Position numbers and translations under genes: made by a program
DNA from: Botryosphaeria dothidea
Lineage: Eukaryota > Ascomycota > Dothideomycetes > Botryosphaeriales > Botryosphaeriaceae
Direction: 5' to 3'
DNA length: 64,000 bases
Assembly (NCBI GenBank): GCA_011503125.2
Contig: WWBZ02000016.1
Location: forward strand, 2,232,001-2,296,000
In this document: positions 33,156 to 43,839 of the stretch, piece after piece
Numbering within the stretch: position 1 is the stretch's first letter
Layout: each line of letters begins with the position of its first letter
Notes under the pieces: generated by a model
Databases searched by the model: none
The model's input: only the letters and a program-made list of their open reading frames with translations
What the model was told of the DNA's origin: nothing

Positions 33156-34108
33156 ACGGATGTAGAAAAGAACAAGAGGATAGACAAAGTATTTCGAAGG
33201 GCAAGCTTGTAAATAGACTTAGAAGCCTGTAGAAACATGATAATGAAACTTTATGTATGAGAAGTCTACGTCGAAGAATAACAATGTCCAAGCAGGTGAA
33301 TGAGTATGTTGGCTCTAATCAACTCCGGGCACTGCGCATCAGGGTGTCGCAGCAGGGGAACCCCTGGAGGTCATGTCGAATGGCGCCAGGAAGCGCGGAA
33401 AGTATATAAATGAGGGCAAGGGACTGGCTATTCATATCATGAGTTCGTCTCATGTCTGCCGAACCCACCACCACCGCGGATGGTTGGCACTGTTGGTTCC
33501 CGCAATCAGTGGAGAATAATGCAAATGAATGAAGAGTTGGAAGTGATGATGGTATACGATCTGGCCAAACTTGGCGCGAGTGAGCACTGATGGGATTACT
33601 TTAGTCTGGGAATTGCGGGTCAGAAGTCGGTGCTGAGAATAGAACGGTATAAGGGTAAAACATATTGAAACCCATGTTTGGTAGTATTTTACTATCGACG
33701 AGCCTGTTGACAAATGTATTGATAGTCTATTGAGATTCCTTTCGGGAAATCTATTGATAGACCAACTGGTGAGCCTATCGATGATCTTATTTAGTGTTTG
33801 TACTCATTGTCAAATCCATCGACAACCCCCTGATTGCGTTTCCAAACTTGGGCAATTACTCGCTTCCGTTCACCATATCTCGCCCCTGATCACAAAATCT
33901 TCATATAGACATCAGATGGCCTCTCTATCTACCGAGTTGCTGAATCAAAACCGGAAATGCATTCGCGCTCATATGTGCTCCAAGTCCACCGCTAGCGACA
34001 GTTTATCAATCTGTCCACAGAAACCTGAAATTCCGCCACTTGCGAGTCTCGGGCAAGTTCATCATCAAAAAGCAGCACATCCACAACTAAGCCCTCAGGA
34101 CAATTGTC
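33156..34108. other. intergenic, convergent 3' flanks
   Basis: Between the alcohol dehydrogenase (+) and MMS19 (-). AT-richer, without a supported gene. A TATATAAAT element on the plus strand at about 33402 has no downstream gene of note. Confidence 0.5.
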
Positions 34109-37100
34109 TTAGTCATCATCCTCATCCACTTCATCCATTCCCAACCAAGCACCTCTGCACTTCACCGCCTCCAGCCTGACTGCTCTCTTCGAATCATCAA
34201 GCGCTGCAGTCAACTTCTTGACAACTTGACGTTTAAACGGCAACACTATCTCACCGCGCAACCTCTCCGGAACGAGGCTAAGGCATTTGAGCGCCACGGC
34301 ACGGACGGCCGGGCTGTTTGCCGTGGGACTTGTAGCGACCTTGTTCTTCGCTGGAGCAGCGCTCGCGGTGTTGAGGAGCCGGGTGACCAGGCTTGCGGCA
34401 TGCTCCTCCAGCGCTTTGGGTTCATGGCTTAGAATGGCGATGAGGGTATCAATCGTCGCCCTCTTGACATCATCAAACTGCTGCTGTTGACCTATGAGCG
34501 CCTGGGCTTGCTGTAAATCAAGACACTGAAGCAGTAAAGGTGTCAGCTGAGACAGTTCCGGCTCAATCACGGCATACGGAACCCAGCGCAGGATGCCAGA
34601 TAAACCAATCAGGTAATTAGTCTTAGTCGAGGCATCCGCGGTCTTAAAGGACAAGGCAATGGCGGGGACGAGGAGGTTAAACGTCTTTTGCTTGTGAAGA
34701 CCAGAGATGAAGCAATAATTCTCTTTGGTGAGAATGTCATCTGGTGCTAGAATGGTGGAAAAGCCACGTGCGACTGTGAGGCCGTGTTTCGAGTCCTTAA
34801 GGAGGTCGAGGAGGGATGGTAGGACGGCATTGAGCATGGGAGCGTTGCGAAGGACCAGGCCTTTGATGATAGCAAATATCACACGGATCGACTTGTCATC
34901 AAGCTTCTCGGCGGAAAGGAGCTGTTGGGGATCAAAGAATATGCCGGTCATGATATCTTTGACCTCCGAAGACGGGATGAATTTGTTGGTGACGAGAGAA
35001 ATCTGGGAATTTAGTGCTAGGCGAACTCGCGGTGTGAGATCTTCAAGTGCCGCGAAATCCATGAGAGCGGCAAGAAGTCTCTTGGTATCTGCAAAGGACC
35101 CAGCATCGCGCCGGAGAGCAGCCAGGATATGTGTGGAGAGAATGATCTTTTTCCGTCGTTCAGGAGCTGTGTTCGTATTGAACGGAGGCACGCTCTCCAA
35201 AGCTTCGCCAGAATGCAAGGTGTAAGTTTCTGGAGCTACCTTTTCCTTCTGGAATTCGGCAGTCTGCCTCCGCAAAATGGTGTTGAGAAGTCGTCCTATT
35301 ATATCAAGAGCAGCCTCATTGTCGAATGGCGACGGCCCTGGCCCGGAAACCTCGGAGAGTAAGGACAGGATGATGTCCTCGTAGTAAGGACATGAACCGG
35401 CAGTCCCTTCGAGTTTTGCTGCACCTTGAGAGAATGCAAACAGCTTCGCAGACAGCAACGCAATGATGTATCCCTCCGATGCCCCTTGTTGTATAGCTGC
35501 ATTGCACTTGTTCTTCAGCCGCAGCACGACAGTCGGGAAAATTTGTTCCTCTGTTGCCAGTTTCGCGAAAGCCTCAAGGACGGGAACATAGGAATCAGAC
35601 TCTAGAATATCCTTATCCGGCAATTCTGCTAGGAAAGCCGGAAATGCTTTGTCGATGACGAGTTGAGGCTTTTGGTGAGCGATTTCGACCAGACCGGCGA
35701 TGGCGGCTGCTTTGACTTCATCCTTGCCGTAAGACTTCTCGGAAATGACAATGCCATCGAAAACAGCAATCACCTTGGCTATGTCATAGTCTTCTAGAAC
35801 GAGTCTAGCTTTGGTGAGTTGAAGAAGCCCGTCAAGCGCTGCAAGACGGAATGAGACCTCCTTGACTGGTGCTGTAGCAAGACCGTTGCTCATGACTTCC
35901 AGAGCCTGGTCTTGGAACCGTAGAAGGGCGTTATCGGGTGTGCGAGGACCAGAGTGGAGAACATCGCTATCCACAAGCCTCCACTCTCCGTATACCGCGA
36001 TATCGGCTCGTAGAAGCTGGCTAAGGACTTCGATCAGACCTCTTCTCTTGGCCACGGTGTCGCTGGTCTGATAAAGGGTGAAGATGTTTGGCAGGACTAC
36101 ACTGAGGACTGAGTCCTCGACTTCCGGAGAAACTTTGGATATAGCATGCAATATCCTACCGGAGGATGCTGACTGCTTTGTTGGCGCATCCTCCAGATGT
36201 TCATTGCATTCTTTTGTGATTGGTTTAATGTAGGCGTTTAGAGAACCGGCAGTGTTCTGTGACAGCTGTCTTGCAATCTCTGCAAGACCGTTCAACGCCT
36301 CCTCGGCAAGGTCCTCCTCTTGGGCACTCAAGATTTCAAACTTCAGTGCATCCCACAAAGTGACGGCGTACAACGACACGGTCCGTGGGCCGTAATCCCG
36401 TATACAGGAAGTCAAGGTTTGCAGGACGTCTCTCTGATTATGGTTAGAAATGCACTCCCGGGAGATTGGCTTTCCTCACCTTTGTATTGATAGAAGTGGA
36501 ATCGAGTTTGTCAAGTAGAGCGGGGAAGGAGTAAGGGGCAAAGTCTGGTGTTGATGAGATGCAATCCCGTAACCGATCCTTGAGATGCTGGGCCGTGATT
36601 CCGTATGGATCATCTGGTGGTGGCCTGAAAGTGATTGGGAAATAGTTGAAGACAGCGTCGAATAGGTCCTTTGATCAGTCAGCTTGACCAGATGCCCAAA
36701 ACGCGGGATACTGGGTAAGAAGCTGGGAGGGAGTGGGCGGCGGTGGTTTGATCTTCTGACACTTACCTGAGCATCTGTGCCAACGTTCCATTCCGTCATG
36801 GGGACCTTGAGAATGGAGAAGACAATCATAAGGTTGCGAGGATCTTTCTCTCCATCGAAATACGAAATAAAGCGGGCCAGAAAATCAGGTGTGGTTTCAT
36901 GCACGCTATGCACCGCTACTGACATATCAGCTCATGAGCGGGTGCCATACGTGGGGATGACATACCTTCTCTGTACTTCGCCATAAGTAGATCTATTAAG
37001 CGAAGGACAGAGTAACGTTCGCTCTGAAGCTTGAATTGACGCAGCGGATGGGTGCTGTCAACCAGAGAGGAGAGAACGGTAGCCGCTCTTTCCTTTTCCC

Positions 37101-37687
37101 AAACGCCTCGCTCCTCTAGAGCTTGGAGCGCCTTTGCGGATGAGCCAATGCCTTCATTGTCATCGGCAATGCGGGACAAGATGAAATCGCAGAGCAGGTT
37201 CCCTTCCGGGGTCAGAATATTAATAATCCGAGAAAATTTGACGGAACAAGTAAAAAATAGTGAACTGCTGGAACTAGACTTTCTGAGAAAGGCGGGGGTA
37301 GGGGAATGAATGCAAGGTAAGGAAAGCTCAAAACATACTGTGTTGGCGGGTGAAGGCCTTGGATGGCGTAGCCGAGAGGACGTCGGCCAGGTAGGCCATG
37401 GCTGGCAAAATCAGTACAGAGGCCAAAATAAAAATTCAAGGCATACACACCCTTGGCCCTGGTGGGCCCGTCATCGCTGTTGAGGAACTCGCCGAGGGAC
37501 TCTATCAGCTCGAGAAGCTTGAGCTTTTTGCTCTCCAGGCCTGCGGGAGGGGGGTCAGCTCGTGCTTTGACGTCAGCGAGGATGGAGGATGGCGGGGGGC
37601 CGCACGCTCAGCCGTCTGGGCCGCAATCCGCGCCGCCTCGTCCTTGTTCCTGGAGAACTCGAACAAGTACAGCTGGACGTCGGACAT
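34109..37687 (-). CDS. MMS19: MMS19/Met18, cytosolic Fe-S targeting factor
   Basis: Seven exons: 37687-37606, 37540-37451, 37401-37339, 37202-36966, 36918-36767, 36668-36480 and 36433-34109, total 1045 residues, the usual fungal length. Every junction keeps frame. The N-terminal MMS19_N region includes [33 protein letters not shown] and [17 protein letters not shown]. The rest is a HEAT-repeat solenoid (e.g. [20 protein letters not shown]) with a conserved C-terminal part ([19 protein letters not shown]) and an acidic end. MMS19 acts in the CIA targeting complex that hands Fe-S clusters to nuclear enzymes such as XPD, DNA polymerases and helicases. It diverges from MTD1 across 296 bp. The five short 5' exons would be missed if only the 768-residue open frame were annotated. 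Confidence 0.95.
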
Positions 37688-37983
37688 GGCGTTTGGGGAA
37701 GCAGCTGCGAGGTCGGGTCCTGCGAATGGCGGAAAAGCCTAAGGTAAGCAGGCTGCGGGTGACGGAGGAAGCACGTTGCGCGCTACACCCGATCAGGAAA
37801 AGCGGCCAGGGCCGCCGATAAGATTTGCGCGCCCGCCCAAAATATTGTCGGCAGTTGAGGGCAGCACGCAGCTCAGAAACTTCCACCATGTAAGCCCGCA
37901 GAGGTCGAAAACGCTGTGCAGGACAGCCCATACTACTGATCCCAGAGCCCCGCAAGTCCCACCTCCTCCTCGAAGAAAACGAG
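37688..37983. promoter_or_regulatory. divergent promoter between MMS19 and MTD1
   Basis: Only 296 bp separate the two start codons, so both promoters must lie or overlap here. No TATA box is evident, as expected for housekeeping genes. Confidence 0.6.
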
Positions 37984-39101
37984 ATGGCCGACGCTCCCAC
38001 CTGCAAGGTCGTGCTGGCCGGTGGTGTTGCCAAAAAGCTGCTCGCCGAGGTCCAGGACGGCCTCAAGCAGATCAACCGCTCGCCGCTGCTCGTTGGCTTT
38101 CTTGCCAGCGGAGATCCTGCCTCGCGCGTCTACGCCGACTGGACCGGCAAGACGGCCCGCGAAAAGTGAGCCTCCAGTTGCTTTTCAATTCGCGCGCCTT
38201 TTGCGAGATGCCCTTGTCTGACCAGCCTTCTGCTCCAGCGGCTTCCAATACGAGCTTCGCGAGGTCGACCGGGAGGAGCTCGAGGATGCTATCATCAAGG
38301 CCAATGGCGACCCCACCGTCGACGGTATGATGGTCTACTACCCCATCTTCGGCACCCGCCAGGACCAGTACCTGCAGAACGTTGTCGACGTGGGCAAGGA
38401 CGTCGAGGGTCTGACCCACAAGTACATCTCGAACATGTACCGCAACATCCGCTTCCTCGACGAGGCCCAGCAGCTCAAGAGCGTCCTACCCTGCACCCCG
38501 CTCGCCGTCATCAAGATCCTCGAGCATCTCCAGATTTACAACACCATCCTGCCCTACGGCAACCGCCTGCACGGACACACCATCACTGTTATCAACAGGT
38601 CGGAGGTCGTGGGTAGGCCGCTTGCCGCTCTGCTGGCAAATGACGGTGCTGTTGTCTACTCGAAGGACATTGACGATGTCCAGCAGTACTACAGAGGCGA
38701 GGGCTTGCGCAAGCGCAGGCACGAGGTTGAGGAGAAGCCTGGCTGGGACTTGGAGCAGATTCTGCCCCTCAGTGACGTTGTCATTAGCGGTGTCCCTGGT
38801 GATAAGTTCAAGGTGCCCGTCTACCTTCTGCGCGAGGGTGCCGTGTGCATCAACTTCTCCAGCGAGAAGGTGAGTGATTGTGTATGGATACACACAGAGC
38901 ATTCTATGATATTAACAGTCCCAGAACTTCCCTCCTGAGGTGAAAGAGAAGGCTTCAATCTACGTCCCTGCCATTGGCAAGTGCACCATTGCCGTGCTGC
39001 TCAGGAACCTGCTCCGCATCGTGCAGAACAAGAGTGCCGATGCTCAGGCCAAGCCTGCTGCCGCAGTCGAGAAGGAGGGCACTCTGGAGAGCGGATCTTA
39101 G
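37984..39101 (+). CDS. MTD1: NAD-dependent methylenetetrahydrofolate dehydrogenase
   Basis: Three exons, 37984-38165, 38239-38869 and 38925-39101, give 329 residues. The last acceptor is a tandem one: using the AG at 38918 instead would add Ser-Gln. It matches fungal monofunctional Mtd1: the N-terminal substrate domain has SPLLVGFLASGDPASRVYADW and VDGMMVYYPIFGTRQDQYLQ, followed by LPCTPLAVIKIL and the nucleotide-binding INRSEVVGRPLAALLANDGA. The enzyme oxidises 5,10-methylene-THF to 5,10-methenyl-THF with NAD+ in cytosolic one-carbon metabolism feeding purine synthesis. The gene shares a 296-bp divergent promoter with MMS19 and ends 281 bp from the convergent RPF2 stop. Confidence 0.95.
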
Positions 39102-39382
39102 GTCCGGTCATTCTCCAATACTGTTTCATATCCGTATTCAGTTTGCACAGGGAGGACAGGAAATAAAATCAAAAGTTTTCATTGCAGTGGGAGAGAACGG
39201 CGGGGGTCTACTGATATTGAGACAGTCCATGACTTTTGGATTGATTGCACTACCTGAGGCCACCCGATCGACCAATAAACCCCATTATAGATAGATACCA
39301 TAGAACGCCAGCTTATTTTCCAGCCAGACCTGCGCCCGCTCATACATAGAACTCGGTGAAAAACTTTTTTTCATGCCACCAT

Positions 39383-40514
39383 TTAGATACGCGCACGCTT
39401 AGGATGAGTGTCTGGTGCCAGATCCTCGTCCATCTCATCACCGCTCTCCTCCACCTCATCAATCATTGTGTCGTCTTCCGCGCTCTCTTCCTCAAATTCA
39501 TCCTTAGAGCGCTTAAGGCCCTTCATCTTGCGAGTTTGCAGCTGGTTCAGATCCTGCTTGCCGACGTGTACTCTTCCGACCTTGTCGCCCATAATGTCCG
39601 TTTCGATGTTCTTCTTGGTCTTGGGCTGTAGAGATATTTAGTACTATTCCACAATGACAGCTCGGAAAGAATGAGGAACTTACCTCAAGCTGCTTAGGCT
39701 TCTTGAGCGCCTCCTTCATCACAGACTCATCTGCCTCCTTGACTCTACCAACCCTGAAATCGATCCTGGGCCCCATCTCCTCCACCTCGACACGCGGAAG
39801 CTTCTGGCCGCTCTTCTTCGTCTTGATGAGGTACACGCGCATGTGTATCGCTGGCTTGGGCTGGCCTTCCACCTCATCCTTGGCGCTGAAGTTGATCATG
39901 AACTGCAGACCCTCAACATCGACGCTCTGCGCCTCCTGGCCACGGAAGAAATCCGTGAAGTAGCTCTTTGCCTGGGTATACGCATTGGGAACAGGGCTCT
40001 CGAAAGGTGTGCCGGAAAAGCTGATCATTGGCCTCAATCCGACCGCCGCCTTCTTATTCTTGAACTGGCTAAGTTGGCGGAACGTCTCCGGGTCGATGGA
40101 CAGCTCGAGCATGTCGAGGACCTTCCATTGGAAGAAGCGCATGAAGGTCAGGCTGTTGGGGCGCTTCTTGCTGTGGTGGCCGAAGACCATGAGCGAGGCG
40201 TCGTTCTTCTCGCTGAAGAACTCGAGCGAATCGGCATTCTCGAAGGGGTGGATATCGTTCTTCTTGTTGAACTTGATCGCAAACGGCTCCTTCAGCGCCT
40301 TCAAATCGGCCAGGGCCCATTGCGCGACCTGGCTACATGACGTGCCGCGCAGGAAAAGCGTAGTCTTCGGGTTCTCGTGCACTTGCGCCTCGCGCTTCTC
40401 GAGGGCGCGTTTCGTGCGCGCGCTCTTAGGCTTGCTGCAAAAAACAGGTCAGAAAAATCTCAAGGAGAAAAGATTGACAGCGGCAACACACATCTGGCGG
40501 AGCGGGACGGACAT
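39383..40514 (-). CDS. RPF2: ribosome biogenesis Brix-domain protein RPF2
   Basis: Three exons, 40514-40492 (23 nt), 40434-39684 and 39625-39383, give 338 residues. The first exon codes only MSVPLRQ plus a split codon, then IKPKSARTKRALEKREAQ leads into the Brix domain (NPKTTLFLRG, HPFENADSLEFFSEKNDAS, FGHHSKKRPNSL, LELSIDPETF). The C-terminal part has DFRVGRVKEADESVMKEALK, a basic region and an acidic tail. Rpf2 with Rrs1 carries the 5S RNP (5S rRNA, Rpl5, Rpl11) into pre-60S particles in the nucleolus. Length and motif order match the family. Confidence 0.95.
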
Positions 40515-40967
40515 GGTGGGGAGGGCGTGATTTTGAGGTGCGCTGCTGGGCTGCAACTTGCGCCGGGAACTTTTTGATATCCGCCCGCAAACTGCCGCAA
40601 AGGCGGTACCTAATCGGGACTAGCGCTATGCACTGCTCCCCAGGATTACCCCAAGCACGTGCTACTCCGCCTCGCACGCCGCCGTCTCTGTTCGTCAAGG
40701 TGTTTCCCTACGCGTCTCAGATATGGTTATATCGAATCTGTTAACAAAGTCTAATTCATTGTCTCTGGCCCCGTACAAGATGGCCCAAGGCCCAACAACT
40801 CCTCACGGCTGGCCCCTACTTCTGCCAAACAACCAGATGGTTGCTTCGTGATTTCTTCTCGCATTACTCTCCTGTTTATCGAGAACTTTTTCAGACCACT
40901 CGCCTGTCGCCGCTTGCCCATCAAGATCTCTCCTTCCAAGCTCAAGCCACACCGGCGCTCCACCAAG
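40515..40967. promoter_or_regulatory. divergent intergenic region, RPF2 and small secreted protein
   Basis: 453 bp between two divergent starts. The half next to the secreted-protein gene is CT-rich, typical of a fungal leader. No definite TATA box or binding site was recognised. Confidence 0.45.
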
Positions 40968-41324
40968 ATGAAATCCATCATCCTCGCAGCCGCAGCCCTC
41001 TTCGCCCTCCTTGGCACCGCGTCGGCATGGGAGTTCCCACCCAAATGGGATGGAGGCTATCTTGGATTCTACGGAAACTCAAAGTCAAAGAACTGGCCGC
41101 AAGAGGCTGCGAAGCTCGTCCAAATCGAAGCGGACAACAGGAACGCCAACAGCGCGGCGTCGGCCAGCGCTGGTGCGACGACACCCGCTCCCGATCCCAA
41201 CAAGCCTGGAACTGTCGATGTTCAGGCCCCCGGTGTGTCAGTTGGTGTCAATCCAGGAGATTCGGTGGGAGTTAACGTCTCGATTCCAGGGCTTCCAAGC
41301 GTTGATGTCGGTGTTGGTGCGTAG
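40968..41324 (+). CDS. small secreted protein with Trp-rich module shared with the subtilisin
   Basis: Single exon, 118 residues, start at the ATG at 40968, which opens a clear signal peptide (MKSIILAAAALFALLGTASA, cleavage after residue 20). The mature chain starts with W21, then W27-D-G, LGF at 32-34, NW at 42-43 and E46-A-A. This order and spacing recurs at the start of the mature subtilisin pre-pro-protein encoded at 43840-45387. An Ala/Ser/Thr/Pro linker (about 58-80) follows. The C-terminal 35 residues have alternating Val (VSVGVNPGDSVGVNVSIPG and SVDVGVGA), suggesting short beta strands or a self-associating tail. There are no Cys. No known family recognised. Probably extracellular; partner or substrate of the protease is a guess from the shared module. 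Confidence 0.8.
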   Translation: MKSIILAAAALFALLGTASAWEFPPKWDGGYLGFYGNSKSKNWPQEAAKLVQIEADNRNANSAASASAGATTPAPDPNKPGTVDVQAPGVSVGVNPGDSVGVNVSIPGLPSVDVGVGA

Positions 41325-41913
41325 GATATTAGGCCGGGCCTGATACACATGGGAAACGGACATCATTTCAGGAAATGATGCTATGTAGTGCGGCGGTTGG
41401 GTGAAGTTTTTTGCCCGGATGAGGGATTGAACGGTCTTTACAGCGTTTCTATGTTGATGATCATGAGCATCATGTATGATATCCTTTGCTTGAGGGTTGA
41501 AAAACGGCAGGCCCTTTGTTGAGTGGCCTGCGGTACTGGTTGATAGCACTCGGCAACTTGACGGACATATTGAAGAATGGGAGTTCTCAAGACGCTCAAA
41601 ACCGAGTCGTATGCCGTTGGAAAGGACGCCCGAGCCGGGCGTTATGTCAGCAGAATGGTGTTTGGTTCAACGGGCGATGACGTGACCAAAATAAGTGGCG
41701 TGTGCGTCTCCGAGGAAGCTTTTCGGTGGCGGGCGGGCGGCGGGGCATATCAATCAATTCGATCTGATTACTCCTCCACCACACCCATCAACTTTATTAG
41801 CCTTTTGCACGCCACCCGCAACCTCACCTCGACCTCAATCCCTCGCGAACGGAAACCATACGACAGGCTCCCCAAGTAACACCACCTTCCGATCCGATCC
41901 TTGCGCCGCAACC
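41325..41913. other. intergenic
   Basis: 3' flank of the small secreted protein gene and promoter of the glutaredoxin gene. The frame of the glutaredoxin is open upstream to 41695 but only from a GTG codon. Nothing else recognised. Confidence 0.5.
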
Positions 41914-42903
41914 ATGAGCGCCCCGACGGCGACCGTCACCGAGATCCCCACTGAGGCCGACTTCGCCCAGTACACCTCGAGCTTCCCGCCCAATGCGCTG
42001 CTGGTCGTCTACTTCCATGCGCCATGGGCCGCGCCCTGCAAGCAGATGACGACGGTGCTCGAGGCACTTGCTTCCACCTACACAGTCGAGTCACCGCCAA
42101 CCATTGGCTTCGTTTCGATAAACGCAGAAGAGCTGCCCGAAGTGTCGGAGGCGTACGACGTCACGGCAGTGCCGTACATCGTGCTGCAGAAGGATGGCCA
42201 GACAGTCGAGACGGTGTCCGGCAGCGATGCGTCCAAGGTGCGCGCCGCCGTCGAGAAGCATGCCGGTAAGAGCGGCAACCCAGGCAAGCTGGGCCTGCCG
42301 CCGCCACAGGCTGTCACCAAGCCTGCCGAGCCTGCCGGTCCGAACGGTAGCGCTCAAAACCTCGCTGGCTACGCTCCCGGCGCAAACGACCCCGCTACCG
42401 CGCCCGACTACTCGGGCGACCAGCAGACGAGCAAGGAGGAGCTGTTTGCGCGCCTGGATGGTCTCGTCAAGGCGGCGCCGGTGATGCTGTTCATGAAGGG
42501 TACGCCGAGTGCGCCGCAGTGCGGCTTCAGCAGGCAGACGGTCAGCATATTGCGGGAGAAGGGCATACGGTACGGCTTCTTCAACATCCTGGCCGATGAC
42601 GAGGTCAGGCAGGGCCTCAAGGAGTACGCGGACTGGCCCACGTTCCCCCAGCTGTGGGTCGGCGGCGAGCTCGTGGGTGGACTGGATATCGTAAGTGCAT
42701 TCTCACAGTGCTCGACGTGCAGCGTGCGGAATGCACACGTCATGAGCACGGCGTCCAGCGTGAAAGGCTTGGCTGACACAACATCTGCTTAGGTTCGCGA
42801 GGAGTTCGATAACAACTCCGAGTTCTTGAAAGAGTACGCCGTCAGCACGGCACGGAATGCCGGCGGTCCCGCCTCCGCAGATGCACAAGCGCAGCCGGCG
42901 TGA
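41914..42903 (+). CDS. monothiol glutaredoxin, thioredoxin-Grx fusion (GRX3/GRX4 type)
   Basis: Two exons, 41914-42690 and 42793-42903, give 295 residues; the 102-nt intron is phase 0 between GGLDI and VREEFD. An N-terminal thioredoxin-like domain (about 10-118) has WAAPC at 38-42, lacking the first Cys of the usual WCxxC, as in Grx3/4 proteins. A linker rich in Pro/Gly/Ala (120-170) leads to the monothiol glutaredoxin domain with the CGFS active site at 203-206 and WPTFPQLWVGGELVGG, the glutathione-binding region. The family binds a bridging [2Fe-2S] cluster with glutathione and serves cytosolic iron delivery and iron-responsive gene control. The C-terminal tail is longer than needed and low in complexity. 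Confidence 0.94.
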
Positions 42904-43839
42904 GAGCACGTCCGCAGCAGCAAGTTGTGCAATGGATAAAGAAGAGACGACGGTACAAACGGCGTTGCGGGGCAAGTGGGAAATGATGACAGGCATTGGC
43001 AATAGCCCACAAAATTCCAGATGTAGAAGAGCCTTGTTAGCCGCAGATACCTCCCTCTCAAATGATTATTATGCGCCAAGCCATTCACGGGCCGACCGCG
43101 ATTAATTAGACGCTTAGACTTCCGTATTAGCCGCCAAGCTTGGGGCTGCACGCGAGCGGTCTCAGTGCATGCATTCCTCGTGCGCCAGCAGCGTCAAGGC
43201 GGTGTCGGTGTGTATCCTGTAGTCGGAAGTAGAGGAGCCTGCCGTAACACCTGAGGCATTTGCAAAACTGTCTGGCGTAGACGAGCAGGTACACAACATG
43301 ACCGTTTTGCAATGAATAGTTTTGAAATCTCCGTTCTGTATGAGAATTATTGACAAGATATGTGAACTATGGTATCTTATGTGGAGGGTCTATTTTGACA
43401 GGAAGAACCCAAGAAATTCCCGCGCAGTGATCACACTTGGAGGTGAGAAAGAAGAAGGCTCCCGGCCAATGAGGCCTCTCCTTTCGTGCACTCGCAGTCC
43501 ATGCCCGCTTTTCGCTCGGTGCTACGCCGCTCTACGCCACATCGCTAAGCAACTCTAAAGAAACTTTCCGTGGAACTCAAACTCAACGTCAACTCGTGTC
43601 CGTCATCTCCTCTCTAGGCCGCACACAGTCTGGGGAAGAGATTATTAGATGGCCGGTTGTGTAACACAACATGTAGGAAAGAGAGTGGTCGGCCCCCAAG
43701 CGGGTCTGCCGTATCAGAAAAGCAAATATGGGAAAAACAAAGATTTACAACGAACAGAGTCTAAAATTTTTTGCGCCCTCCATTGTCTCAGGAAGACATC
43801 GAAAGGAGAGATTGTTCTTTTCGGATTTAACCTTTTTCT
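42904..43839. other. intergenic, convergent 3' flanks
   Basis: Between the glutaredoxin (+) and subtilisin (-) genes. AT-richer; no supported gene. Confidence 0.5.

Noticed and set aside
33398..33520. TATATAAAT with a 26-codon ORF downstream
   Set aside because: ORF is tiny and His/Leu-rich without support; the region is the shared 3' flank of two genes.
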